From positions 1 to 32,189 of the forward strand of contig NZ_JPYA01000004.1 in NCBI RefSeq assembly GCF_000750005.1: a stretch of DNA of 32,189 bases, read 5' to 3'. The notes under the pieces are model-generated. The model did no database searches and was not told the DNA's origin. It saw nothing but the letters and a program-made list of their open reading frames with translations. The first letter of the stretch is position 1; each line of letters starts with the position of its first letter. Made by a program: the position numbers and the translations under genes. This document shows, in pieces, positions 15,385 to 23,554 of the stretch. Source of the stretch: Geobacillus icigianus. GTDB taxonomy: Bacteria; Bacillota; Bacilli; Bacillales; Anoxybacillaceae.

Positions 15385-15553
15385 ACAAAATGATCGTCAA
15401 ATTCAAAAAATTCATTGAAAAAATGGAGGCGCGATGATTTAATAGAAGTAGAGGGGGCTGGCCCCAAAAGGTTGTTTGGGGCGAAACCGCCTGTCGATAT
15501 GACGGGGATCAGAAAAGGTGTCCGATCCTCTCGGGACGCTCTTCCTGATGAAG

Positions 15554-15576
15554 AAAGCGGTTCGCTTTTTTTTTTT
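15554..15576 (+). terminator. Likely terminator between garR and glcE
   Basis: AAAGCG-GTT-CGCTTT (15554-15568) forms a 6-bp stem followed by an unbroken run of T residues to 15576. A longer set of imperfect hairpins (15462-15481 and about 15513-15545) precedes it. It should separate hyi-garR from the glc genes. Confidence 0.65.
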
Positions 15577-15587
15577 ACAGATAAAAA

Positions 15588-15612
15588 GAAACGGTGTTTC
15601 CTATTACGAAAC
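15588..15612 (+). promoter_or_regulatory. Putative IclR-family operator before glcE
   Basis: Three half-sites in the order GAAAC (15588-15592), GTTTC (15596-15600), GAAAC (15608-15612), that is GAAAC-N3-GTTTC-N7-GAAAC, end just before the glcE ribosome binding site. The same arrangement precedes glcB. Confidence 0.7.
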
Positions 15613-15626
15613 AAAGGAGGGCGCTC

Positions 15627-16949
15627 ATGCTTTCATTGGCATGGATTGAGGAGCTGCAGGCGTTTTTGCATCCGGAACAAATCAAACGGAATGAAACGTT
15701 CCATCCCCTTGGCAATGATGGGGCGGTGACGGTCTATCCACAAACAGAGGAAGAAATCGCTGCGGTGCTCCGCTATGCCGACCGCCATGGCAAAAAAGTC
15801 GCCATCGCCGGACGCGGCACAAAACGGGGCTTTGGCGGGCAGCGGGCGCAGGCGGACATCTTGCTGTCGTTGGAACGCTATGCCGGCATTGTCGAACACG
15901 CGGCCGCCGATATGACGGTCACGGTCAAAGCAGGAACGGTGTTTGGCGAGTTGCAGCGCGCGCTCGCTCCGTATCGGCAAAAGGTCGCCTTGGACCCGTT
16001 TTGGCCGGAGGAAGCGACGATCGGCGGGGTCATTGCCGCGAACGACAGCGGTCCGAAGCGGCTCGGCTATGGGTCAGCGCGCGATTCGGTCATCGGGCTG
16101 CGCGTCGTCTATCCGGACGGCACGGTCATCCGTTCCGGCGGCAAAGTGGTGAAAAACGTCGCCGGTTATGACATGAACAAACTGTTTATCGGGGCGATGG
16201 GGACGCTCGGCGTGCTGAGCGAGATTACGTTCAAGCTCCGGCCGTTGGCGAAATATGAAAGCGTTGTGCTGTTGTCGTTTCCAAGCGGCGATCTTCATGA
16301 CATTCGCTCGTTCGCCGTTTCGTTCCTTGATACGATGATGGAGCCGGTTTGTTTTGAACTGCTCAACCCGGCGCTTGCCGAGCGGCTGACAGGACGACCG
16401 GTTTATACGCTTGTGATCGGGTTTGAAGATGTGGAAAGCGCCGTTCATTATCAAGAGCAGTGGGTCGAACGCCTGCGGCCGCAAACAGCGGAAATGGCCG
16501 TTTTCGCCGGCACGGAGGCTTCCGCCTTTTGGCGGACGTTTTATACCGTGGCGCCAAACGGGCGTCTGGCGCCGGCAGAAAACGGTGTGGAAGCGGCAGT
16601 GAAAATCGGGGTTGTCAACTTGGATGTGCTCTCTGTCTTGCGAGAAAGCGCTTTAATTGCGGACCGCTGCCATGTCCGCCTCGAAGCGCACGGCGGTTTG
16701 AGCCATGGGCTTTGTCAGGCGTACGTGCGCGGCGGCGAAAAGGACGTGTTGACGGCGATCGAGGAGCTGCGTCAAACGGCAGTTCGCCTCGGCGGCTACG
16801 CGGTGGTGAAACATTTGCCGTTTTCGCTGCGCCAGCGCATCGATGTCTGGGGCGCCAAGCCATCGTACGTTTTCTTGCTTGAGGGCATCAAACGGAAAGT
16901 CGATCCAAACAAAACGGTCAACGATCAGCGCTTTATTGGGGGGATTTAA
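15627..16949 (+). CDS. glcE: Glycolate oxidase, FAD-binding subunit GlcE
   Basis: GlcE is one of the two FAD-fold subunits of the membrane-associated glycolate oxidase, which oxidises glycolate to glyoxylate and passes electrons to the respiratory chain. This 440-residue protein has a PCMH-type FAD domain: VTVYPQTEEEIAAVLRYA, VAIAGRGTKRGFGG, TVTVKAGTVFGELQ, LDPFWPEEATIGGVIAAND, GLRVVYPDGTVIRSGGKVVK-type segment with NVAGYDMNKLFIGAMGTLG, then a variable C-terminal domain. It is longer than the E. coli protein (about 350 residues) because of the C-terminal part. ATG 15627 follows AAAGGAGGG at good spacing; the putative IclR operator lies directly upstream. Its stop codon overlaps the start of glcF by one base. 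The order glcE-glcF-glcD differs from E. coli glcDEF. Confidence 0.9.
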   Translation: MLSLAWIEELQAFLHPEQIKRNETFHPLGNDGAVTVYPQTEEEIAAVLRYADRHGKKVAIAGRGTKRGFGGQRAQADILLSLERYAGIVEHAAADMTVTVKAGTVFGELQRALAPYRQKVALDPFWPEEATIGGVIAANDSGPKRLGYGSARDSVIGLRVVYPDGTVIRSGGKVVKNVAGYDMNKLFIGAMGTLGVLSEITFKLRPLAKYESVVLLSFPSGDLHDIRSFAVSFLDTMMEPVCFELLNPALAERLTGRPVYTLVIGFEDVESAVHYQEQWVERLRPQTAEMAVFAGTEASAFWRTFYTVAPNGRLAPAENGVEAAVKIGVVNLDVLSVLRESALIADRCHVRLEAHGGLSHGLCQAYVRGGEKDVLTAIEELRQTAVRLGGYAVVKHLPFSLRQRIDVWGAKPSYVFLLEGIKRKVDPNKTVNDQRFIGGI

Positions 16950-18310
16950 TGATGAACGCCATGACAAGTGAGCGGACGGGCAGTCCGGCGTGTGCGACCG
17001 CGAGCCTTGGCAACTACCGGTTCGCCGATTTGCCCGACCCAAGCAAGTGGGCCGATTGCGTCCATTGCGGCATGTGTTTAGAGTCGTGCCCGACGTACGA
17101 ACAAACCGGCCAAGAGCAGCACTCCCCGCGCGGCCGCGTCCATTTGATGAAGTCGGTCGGGGAAGGAAAGCTTGATTTAACGCCGGATTTGCTTGACCCG
17201 ATTTTTACGTGCTTGGATTGCCGCGCCTGTACGACGGCTTGCCCGGCCGATGTCGACGTTGGCGGTCTGATTGAACAAGTGCGCGGCCAGCTTCGCCAGG
17301 CGGTGCCGCTTACAGGCTGGAAGGCGTTTGTCAGCGACTTTTTCTTAAAAGGGGTGTTCCCGCACCCGTCGCGCCTTGATTGGCTGGGCCGCTTGTTGAA
17401 GCTGTACCAAAAAAGCGGGCTGCAGACAGTGGCGCGCAAAACCGGATTGCTGCGGGTGATGCCGGACCATTTGGCGGAGATGGAGGCCGTTTTGCCCGAG
17501 GTCGGCACGCCGGTGCGGAAAAAGTATAAGCGCGCGCCGCTCATCAAGGCGAAGGGGGAAACAAAGCGGACGGTCGCGATCTTGACCGGTTGCGTGATGG
17601 ACGTGATGTTTAGCGACATTAACGAGGCGACGATCCACGTATTGGCGCGAAACGGCAACGACGTCGTCATCGTGCCGAACCAGACGTGCTGCGGGGCGCT
17701 TCATGTGCATGCCGGCGACCGCGAAACGGGCCGGAAGCTCGCCAAGCAAAACATCGAGGCGTTTCAGCATGTCGACCATGTCATTGTCAACGCCGCCGGC
17801 TGCGGCTGCATGTTGAAAGAATATCCGGAACTGTTCCGCGACGATCCGGAATGGCATGAAAAAGCAGAGCAATTTGCCGCCAAAGTCGAGGATGTGTCAA
17901 AGTTTCTGCATGATACCGGTTTTGAGCGGCCGCGAGCCGAACTGAACGTGCGCCTCACGTACCATGATGCGTGCCACCTTGCCCACGGCCAAGGCATCCG
18001 CCAAGAGCCGCGCGCCTTGCTTGAAAGCATTCCGGGGGTGGAAATGGTTTCCATGCCGAACACCGACCGCTGCTGCGGCAGTGCGGGCATTTACAACATC
18101 ACCCATCCGGAGATGGCGCAAGCGGTGCTGGAGAGCAAAATGCAACAGGTGCCGCAAGAGGTGGAACTCATCTCGATGGGCAACCCGGGCTGCATGCTGC
18201 AAATGGCGCTTGGCGTCATGAAACATGGCCGAACCCAAAAAATCGTCCATACGGTGCAGCTGCTCGATTGGGTGTATCAAAAAGAAGAAGGGAAGGACGT
18301 GCGCATATGA
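16949..18310 (+). CDS. glcF: Glycolate oxidase, iron-sulfur subunit GlcF
   Basis: GlcF carries electrons from the flavin subunits through Fe-S clusters. The 453-residue protein has two ferredoxin-type motifs near the N terminus, CVHCGMCLESCPTYEQTG and CLDCRACTTACPADVDVGG, each with CxxCxxCxxxCP. Two CCG domains follow: GCVMDVMFSD with TCCGALHVHAG, and YHDACHLAHGQGI with DRCCGSAGIYN. These are the expected cofactor-binding parts, so it looks intact. ATG 16949 overlaps the glcE stop (TAATG) and follows a G-run; ATG 16952 is an equal alternative. It overlaps glcD by ATGA at its end, making glcEFD one tightly coupled unit. Lactate utilisation protein LutA also has CCG domains but lacks this ferredoxin arrangement. 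Confidence 0.93.
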   Translation: MMNAMTSERTGSPACATASLGNYRFADLPDPSKWADCVHCGMCLESCPTYEQTGQEQHSPRGRVHLMKSVGEGKLDLTPDLLDPIFTCLDCRACTTACPADVDVGGLIEQVRGQLRQAVPLTGWKAFVSDFFLKGVFPHPSRLDWLGRLLKLYQKSGLQTVARKTGLLRVMPDHLAEMEAVLPEVGTPVRKKYKRAPLIKAKGETKRTVAILTGCVMDVMFSDINEATIHVLARNGNDVVIVPNQTCCGALHVHAGDRETGRKLAKQNIEAFQHVDHVIVNAAGCGCMLKEYPELFRDDPEWHEKAEQFAAKVEDVSKFLHDTGFERPRAELNVRLTYHDACHLAHGQGIRQEPRALLESIPGVEMVSMPNTDRCCGSAGIYNITHPEMAQAVLESKMQQVPQEVELISMGNPGCMLQMALGVMKHGRTQKIVHTVQLLDWVYQKEEGKDVRI

Positions 18311-19755
18311 GAAAGCGGCCGATTGCAACGAACGATCCGCACATTCAGGCGCTCGCCGGCATCGTCGGCGAAACGGCGATTTTGTACCGCAAGGAAGACT
18401 TGATTGCCTATGACTGCGACGGGTTCACCGTCCACCGCCATTTGCCAAAGGCCGTTGTCTTTCCAAACAGCACTGAGGAAGTGGCGGCAATCGTCAACTA
18501 TTGCCATAAGCATGACCTTCCGTTTCTCGCCCGCGGCGCCGGCACGGGGCTAAGCGGCGGAGCGATTCCGTTAAACGGCGAAGTCGTCATCAGCTTAACG
18601 CGGATGAAGCGGCTGTTGCATGTGGACTTGGAAAATCGCCGCGCCGTTGTCGAACCGGGGTTTGTCAATTTGAAGCTGACGAACTCGGTCGCCCACCGCG
18701 GCTATTACTACGCGCCCGACCCGTCAAGCCAATATTGCTGCACGATCGGCGGCAACGTCGCCGAAAACGCCGGCGGCGCCCATTGCTTGAAATATGGGGT
18801 GACGACGAACCATATTTTAGGGCTTGAAGTCGTCTTGCCAACCGGCGAGGTGATTGAAATCGGCGGAAACGGCGTCCCCGATCCGCCCGGCTACGATTTG
18901 CTCGGGCTGCTGACCGGGTCGGAAGGGACGCTTGGCATCGTGACGAAAATTACCGTCCGCCTGTTGAAAAATCCTGAGGCGAAACAGACGGTGCTCGCTT
19001 ATTTTAATGAAGTCGAAGACGCGAGCCAAACCGTTTCCGACATCATCTCCGCCGGGATCGTGCCGGCGGCGCTCGAGATGATGGATCAAACCGCCATCGA
19101 GGCGGTCGAAGCGGCCGCGTTTCCGGTCGGGCATCCGAAAGACATCGCCGCGCTGTTGCTCATTGAAGTGGATGGCATTTCCGCTGGAATCGACGAACAA
19201 ATCAACGATATTTTAACGATTTGCCGCCGCCATCGTGTGCGCGAAGTGAAAGTCGCTCAGTCAGAGGAAGAACGAGCCCGCTGGTGGGCGAATCGGAAAA
19301 CTGGCTTTGGCGCCATGGGGGCGATCTCGCCTGACTATTTAGTGCAGGATGGCGTCATTCCGCGCAGCCGGCTGCCGGAAGTGCTGCGGGAAATCGCCGC
19401 GATCAGCCGCAGGTATGGGTTGAGAATCGCCAACATTTTCCACGCCGGCGACGGCAATTTGCACCCGCTTGTGCTGTTTGACGCGAGCAAGCCTGGGGAG
19501 ACGGAGCGGGCGCTTGCCGCCGGAAGCGAATGCCTCAAGGCGTGCGCGGCGGTCGGCGGATCGATTACCGGGGAACATGGCGTTGGCATTGAGAAAAAAG
19601 AAGAGATGCGCTTCATTTTCACGGACGAGGAAATTTTGGCGCAAACGGCGCTCCGCGACGTGTTCAATCCAAAAAACTTGCTCAACCCCGGCAAGCTGTT
19701 TCCGACCCCGGGGCGGTGCGTCGAGACGAAACAAGCGCCATTGCCAGTCAAATGA
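18307..19755 (+). CDS. glcD: Glycolate oxidase, FAD-linked subunit GlcD
   Basis: GlcD is the catalytic flavoprotein of glycolate oxidase. The 482-residue protein has an N-terminal PCMH FAD domain (VVFPNSTEEVAAIVNYCHKH, FLARGAGTGLSGGAIPLNG, AVVEPGFVNLKL, DPSSQYCCTIGGNVAENAGG, CLKYGVTTNHILGLEVVLP, LTGSEGTLGIVTKI) and a C-terminal FAD oxidase domain with DYLVQDGVIPRSRLPEVL, NIFHAGDGNLHPLVLFD (metal-binding His pair), GGSITGEHGVGIEKKEEM and DVFNPKNLLNPGKLFP. All hallmark segments are intact. ATG 18307 overlaps the glcF stop as ATGA and has GGGAAGGA upstream. No terminator is visible in the 108 bases before glcB, so read-through into glcB is possible besides its own promoter. D-lactate dehydrogenases of this family look similar; the glcE and glcF partners decide the call. 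Confidence 0.93.
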   Translation: MRKRPIATNDPHIQALAGIVGETAILYRKEDLIAYDCDGFTVHRHLPKAVVFPNSTEEVAAIVNYCHKHDLPFLARGAGTGLSGGAIPLNGEVVISLTRMKRLLHVDLENRRAVVEPGFVNLKLTNSVAHRGYYYAPDPSSQYCCTIGGNVAENAGGAHCLKYGVTTNHILGLEVVLPTGEVIEIGGNGVPDPPGYDLLGLLTGSEGTLGIVTKITVRLLKNPEAKQTVLAYFNEVEDASQTVSDIISAGIVPAALEMMDQTAIEAVEAAAFPVGHPKDIAALLLIEVDGISAGIDEQINDILTICRRHRVREVKVAQSEEERARWWANRKTGFGAMGAISPDYLVQDGVIPRSRLPEVLREIAAISRRYGLRIANIFHAGDGNLHPLVLFDASKPGETERALAAGSECLKACAAVGGSITGEHGVGIEKKEEMRFIFTDEEILAQTALRDVFNPKNLLNPGKLFPTPGRCVETKQAPLPVK

Positions 19756-19772
19756 AAATGTTGCAAAAACGA

Positions 19773-19801
19773 TTGCCCGTTGTTTGCTTTCATGGTATCA
19801 T
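19773..19801 (+). promoter_or_regulatory. Promoter of glcB with extended -10
   Basis: TTGCCC at 19773-19778, a 17-base spacer and TATCAT at 19796-19801, with TGG just before the -10 box giving a TGn extension. Transcription should start near 19808, so the IclR-type operator would lie just downstream of the start. Confidence 0.65.
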
Positions 19802-19818
19802 CTTTTTAAGTCAATTAA

Positions 19819-19843
19819 GAAACAGTGTTTCTTAATAAGAAAC
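19819..19843 (+). promoter_or_regulatory. Putative IclR-family operator before glcB
   Basis: GAAAC (19819-19823), GTTTC (19827-19831) and GAAAC (19839-19843) with spacers of 3 and 7, the same layout as before glcE. The right-hand palindrome GTTTCTTAATAAGAAAC is nearly perfect. The position between the likely transcription start and the ribosome binding site suits a repressor. Confidence 0.72.
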
Positions 19844-19863
19844 AAAAGAGGGGGAGGAGAACG

Positions 19864-22047
19864 ATGGGCGAATACGTACAAAAAGGCAACATTCAAGTCG
19901 CAAAAGTGCTGTACGACTTTGTCAACGAGGAGCTTCTGCCGAACAGCGGAGTGGATCAAGACAAGTTTTGGCGCGATTTCGGCGCGCTCATTGCCGATTT
20001 GACGCCGCGCAACAAAGCATTGCTCGCCCGCCGCGACGAAATTCAAACCCAATTGAATGAGTGGCATAAAGCGCGTCGCGGCCGCTTTGATTTCAATGAA
20101 TACAAATCGTTTTTGACAGACATCGGCTATTTGGAGCCGGAAGTGGAAGATTTCGAGATTACAACGGACAACGTGGACGACGAAATCGCCGTGCAAGCCG
20201 GGCCGCAGCTCGTCGTGCCGCTGACGAACGCCCGCTATGCGTTAAACGCCGCCAATGCCCGCTGGGGCAGCTTGTATGATGCGCTTTACGGGACGGACGC
20301 CATTAGTGAAGAAGACGGTGCTGAGCGCGGTTCGTCATACAACCCGGTGCGCGGGGCGAAAGTGATCGCCTACGGGCGGCAGTTTTTGGATGAAGCGGTG
20401 CCGCTGGCGCAATATTCCCATAAAGACGCTGTCCAGTACGCCATTGTGGATGGGCAGCTCGTCGTGACCATCGAAGGAGGGGCGACGACGGGGCTGAAAG
20501 AGCCGGAAACATTCATCGGCTTCCAAGGCGAGCCGCAACGCCCGACGGCGGTATTGCTCAAAAACAACGGCCTTCATATTGAAATTCAAATCGACCGCGA
20601 ACATCCGGTCGGCAAAACAGATCAAGCCGGCGTGAAAGACATCGTCTTAGAAGCGGCGGTGACGACGATCATGGACGGCGAAGATTCGGTCGCAGCTGTC
20701 GATGCCGACGATAAAGTGGTCGTGTATCGCAACTTGTTTGGTTTGATAAAAGGTGATTTGACCGCGACGTTTGAGAAAAACGGAAAACTGTTGACGCGCA
20801 CCTTGAATCCGGACCGCGTCTACAAAACGCCGGATGGCGGGGAGCTTGTGCTGCCGGGCCGCTCGCTCATGTTCGTGCGCAACGTCGGGCACTTAATGAC
20901 AAACAACGCCATTTTGGATGCCAACGGTGAAGAAGTGCACGAAGGGATTATCGACGCGGTGATTACCAGCTTGATCATGAAACATTCGCTGATCGGCAAC
21001 ACCCGCTACTTGAACTCGCGCAAAAGCTCGATTTACATCGTCAAGCCGAAAATGCACGGGTCGGCGGAAGTGGCGTTTGCCAACGAGCTGTTTGACCGCG
21101 TCGAAGATTTGCTCGGCCTTGAGCGGAATACGATCAAAATCGGCGTGATGGATGAAGAGCGCCGCACGTCGCTCAACTTGAAAAACTGCATCTACCAAGT
21201 GCGCGACCGCATCGTGTTCATCAACACGGGCTTCCTTGACCGGACAGGCGATGAAATTCACACGTCGATGGAAGCGGGGCCGATGCGCAGGAAAAACGAG
21301 ATGAAATCATCGACTTGGCTGCAGGCGTACGAAAAATCGAACGTCGCCGTTGGGCTTGCCGCCGGCTTCCGCGGCCGGGCGCAAATCGGCAAAGGAATGT
21401 GGGCGATGCCGGATTTGATGGCGGAAATGCTGAAGCAAAAAGGAGCGCAATTAAAAGCCGGCGCCAATACAGCATGGGTGCCGTCGCCGACAGCGGCCAC
21501 GCTTCATGCGCTTCATTACCATCAAGTGAACGTCGCCGCTGTGCAAAGCGAGCTGGCAAACGAACGGCGCGATTACCGCGACGACATTTTGCAAATTCCG
21601 GTCGTCGACAACCCGCAATGGACGGCGGAAGACATTCAAGAGGAGCTTGACAACAACTGCCAAAGCATTTTAGGCTATGTCGTCCGTTGGATCGACCAAG
21701 GGATCGGCTGCTCGAAAGTGCCGGATATCCACAACATCGGGCTGATGGAAGACCGGGCGACGCTTCGCATCTCGAGCCAAATTCTCGCCAACTGGCTCCA
21801 TCACGGCATTTGCACGAAAGAGCAAGTGCTCAAGACGCTGAAGCGCATGGCGAAAGTCGTCGACGAACAAAACGCCGGCGATCCGAACTACCGTCCGATG
21901 GCGCCGAACTACGACGATTCGGTGGCGTTCCAAGCGGCATGCGATCTCATTTTCCTCGGCTACGAACAGCCAAACGGCTATACGGAACCGATTTTGCACC
22001 GCCGCCGTCAAGAAGCGAAAGCGAAATTTGCGGCAGTGGAACAATAA
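19864..22047 (+). CDS. glcB: Malate synthase G
   Basis: Malate synthase G condenses glyoxylate with acetyl-CoA to malate. The 727-residue length matches the monomeric G isoform (about 723 in E. coli) rather than the shorter A form. Recognisable parts are [42 protein letters not shown] after GFLDRTGDE (the magnesium/glyoxylate loop), [51 protein letters not shown], and the catalytic Asp region [15 protein letters not shown] 19864 has GAGGGGGAGGAG a few bases upstream. It follows glcEFD, whose product glyoxylate is its substrate, and precedes the malic enzyme gene, whose substrate is its product. The promoter and a three-half-site operator lie in the 108-base gap upstream. No truncation is seen. 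Confidence 0.96.
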   Translation: MGEYVQKGNIQVAKVLYDFVNEELLPNSGVDQDKFWRDFGALIADLTPRNKALLARRDEIQTQLNEWHKARRGRFDFNEYKSFLTDIGYLEPEVEDFEITTDNVDDEIAVQAGPQLVVPLTNARYALNAANARWGSLYDALYGTDAISEEDGAERGSSYNPVRGAKVIAYGRQFLDEAVPLAQYSHKDAVQYAIVDGQLVVTIEGGATTGLKEPETFIGFQGEPQRPTAVLLKNNGLHIEIQIDREHPVGKTDQAGVKDIVLEAAVTTIMDGEDSVAAVDADDKVVVYRNLFGLIKGDLTATFEKNGKLLTRTLNPDRVYKTPDGGELVLPGRSLMFVRNVGHLMTNNAILDANGEEVHEGIIDAVITSLIMKHSLIGNTRYLNSRKSSIYIVKPKMHGSAEVAFANELFDRVEDLLGLERNTIKIGVMDEERRTSLNLKNCIYQVRDRIVFINTGFLDRTGDEIHTSMEAGPMRRKNEMKSSTWLQAYEKSNVAVGLAAGFRGRAQIGKGMWAMPDLMAEMLKQKGAQLKAGANTAWVPSPTAATLHALHYHQVNVAAVQSELANERRDYRDDILQIPVVDNPQWTAEDIQEELDNNCQSILGYVVRWIDQGIGCSKVPDIHNIGLMEDRATLRISSQILANWLHHGICTKEQVLKTLKRMAKVVDEQNAGDPNYRPMAPNYDDSVAFQAACDLIFLGYEQPNGYTEPILHRRRQEAKAKFAAVEQ

Positions 22048-22057
22048 ACAACCACTT

Positions 22058-22082
22058 GAACAAGGGCTGCGCGCCCTTGTTC
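22058..22082 (+). terminator. Weak hairpin after glcB
   Basis: GAACAAGGGC and GCCCTTGTTC form a perfect 10-bp stem with a 5-base loop, but the tail CTTCCTTATC is poor in T, so termination may be partial. Confidence 0.45.
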
Positions 22083-22151
22083 CTTCCTTATCGAATTTGT
22101 TCTGAAAATTTTGTAAATAGAAAGGGGGCAGTTCCTCGTTGCTACTGGCCG

Positions 22152-22166
22152 GTTTCAGAACGAAAC
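22152..22166 (+). promoter_or_regulatory. Possible variant IclR-type operator before the malic enzyme gene
   Basis: GTTTC-N5-GAAAC inside a wider CCG...CGG palindrome, 53 bases before the start codon. It uses the same half-sites as the glcE and glcB operators but with a 5-base instead of 7-base spacer and no third half-site. Confidence 0.35.
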
Positions 22167-22219
22167 GGACAACAAAACGGCGCAAACGATGTAGCGAGGT
22201 TGGTAGCCGGGAATGAGCG

Positions 22220-23437
22220 ATGGAGAATTTGCGGGAACGTGCGTTGCTTGTCCATCGGCAGGCGAAAGGGAAATTAACCGTGGAATTGAAAGTGCCGGTC
22301 ACGGATGCGAACGATTTAAGCGTCATTTATTCGCCGGGAGTGGCCGAGCCGTGCAAACAAATTCGTGCCGATGGAGAGGAAATTTACAACTATACCGTGA
22401 AAGGCAATTTCGTTGCGGTAGTTTCCAACGGCACAGCGGTGCTTGGGCTTGGCAACATTGGCGCGCGGGCGGCGCTTCCGGTCATGGAAGGGAAAGCCGC
22501 TTTGTTTAAAGCGTTTGCCGGCATCGATGCCGTGCCGCTTTGTTTGGACACGGAAGACCCGGAGCAGATCATCCAAACGGTCAAACTGCTTGAGCCGACG
22601 TTTGGCGGCATCAACTTGGAGGACATTGCCGCTCCGGCCTGCTTTGTCATTGAAGAGCGGCTCCGCCAGGAAATGGGGATTCCGGTGTTTCATGACGATC
22701 AGCATGGCACGGCGATTGTCGTCGCCGCTGGGCTAGCGAACGCCTTAAAAGTGGTCGGCAAATCGCTCGCCGATTGCCGGGTGGTCATCAACGGCGCCGG
22801 CGCCGCCGGGGTGGCGATCGCCAAATTGCTGCTGTCGATGGGGGTCGGTGACCTGATCGTTTGCGACACAAAAGGAGCGATTTATGCAGGGCGCCCGCAT
22901 GGGATGAACGTCATTAAGGAAGAGATTGCCCGGCACACGAACCACCGCCGTATCTCCGGGACACTGGCGGACGTCATTCAAGGCGCGGATGTGTTTATCG
23001 GCGTTTCCGTTGCCGGCGCGTTGACGCCAAGGATGGTGCAGACGATGAACCGCAACGCCATTGTCTTCGCTTTGGCCAATCCGGTGCCGGAGATCATGCC
23101 GGATGAGGCGAAAGCCGCTGGAGCTGCTGTTGTCGCGACCGGCCGCTCCGATTTGCCGAATCAAGTGAACAACGTGTTAGCGTTTCCGGGGGTATTCCGC
23201 GGCGCGCTTGACGTGCGGGCGACAGAGATTAATGAGGCGATGAAAATCGCTGCGGCCGAAGCCATCGCTGGGCTGATCCAGCCAAAAGAGCTGGCGGAAG
23301 ACTATGTCATCCCGAACCCGTTTGACCGGCGCGTTGTCGAAGCGGTCGCTTCCGCCGTCGCCCGCGTCGCCGTGGAGACCGGGGTGGCGCGAGTCACGGA
23401 AAAAACTGCGGAACGAATTCGTGTCAGAGAGGGGTAG
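22220..23437 (+). CDS. Malic enzyme, short bacterial form (YtsJ-like)
   Basis: This 405-residue enzyme oxidatively decarboxylates malate to pyruvate with NAD or NADP. The N-terminal malic domain includes LSVIYSPGVAEPCKQI, NGTAVLGLGNIGARAALPVM, EGKAALFKAFAGIDAVPL and the metal-binding GIPVFHDDQHGTAIV. The C-terminal NAD-binding domain has INGAGAAGVAIAKLLLSMG (GxGxxG), then FIGVSVAGALT, FALANPVPEIMPDEA, GRSDLPNQVNNVLAFPG-type segment and YVIPNPFDRRV. Length and order fit the short class. An in-frame TGA at 22214 limits the 5' end, making ATG 22220 the earliest ATG; its ribosome binding site (GGGA) is weak. It sits between malate synthase and the IclR gene, suggesting a glyoxylate-to-pyruvate path. 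Coenzyme preference is not clear from reading. Confidence 0.9.
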   Translation: MENLRERALLVHRQAKGKLTVELKVPVTDANDLSVIYSPGVAEPCKQIRADGEEIYNYTVKGNFVAVVSNGTAVLGLGNIGARAALPVMEGKAALFKAFAGIDAVPLCLDTEDPEQIIQTVKLLEPTFGGINLEDIAAPACFVIEERLRQEMGIPVFHDDQHGTAIVVAAGLANALKVVGKSLADCRVVINGAGAAGVAIAKLLLSMGVGDLIVCDTKGAIYAGRPHGMNVIKEEIARHTNHRRISGTLADVIQGADVFIGVSVAGALTPRMVQTMNRNAIVFALANPVPEIMPDEAKAAGAAVVATGRSDLPNQVNNVLAFPGVFRGALDVRATEINEAMKIAAAEAIAGLIQPKELAEDYVIPNPFDRRVVEAVASAVARVAVETGVARVTEKTAERIRVREG

Positions 23438-23492
23438 GATTTGTCCGTTTTCTCGCTGACGGCGCCATGCGCGCCGGTGGCCCTCTTTTTGC

Positions 23493-23521
23493 CTGCAAAC
23501 GCCCGGCTGTTCGTGTATAAT
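23493..23521 (+). promoter_or_regulatory. Promoter of the iclR-type gene
   Basis: A perfect TATAAT at 23516-23521 lies 33 bases before the ATG; the -35 region at 17 bases is CTGCAA, a weak match. No GAAAC/GTTTC pair is seen here, so autoregulation through the same site is not evident. Confidence 0.5.
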
Positions 23522-23554
23522 GACGAGCAGAGAGAACAAATCGAGGTGAATGAA

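Noticed and set aside
15482..15560. Riboswitch or T-box before glcE
   Set aside because: Several hairpins are present, but no conserved riboswitch or T-box core is visible; they look like degenerate terminator-type repeats.
22139..22216. 25-codon upstream ORF before the malic enzyme gene (TTG start, TGA at 22214)
   Set aside because: It has a distant G-run as possible ribosome binding site and an Arg/Lys/Thr-rich product, but covers the putative operator and shows no sign of selection; probably chance.
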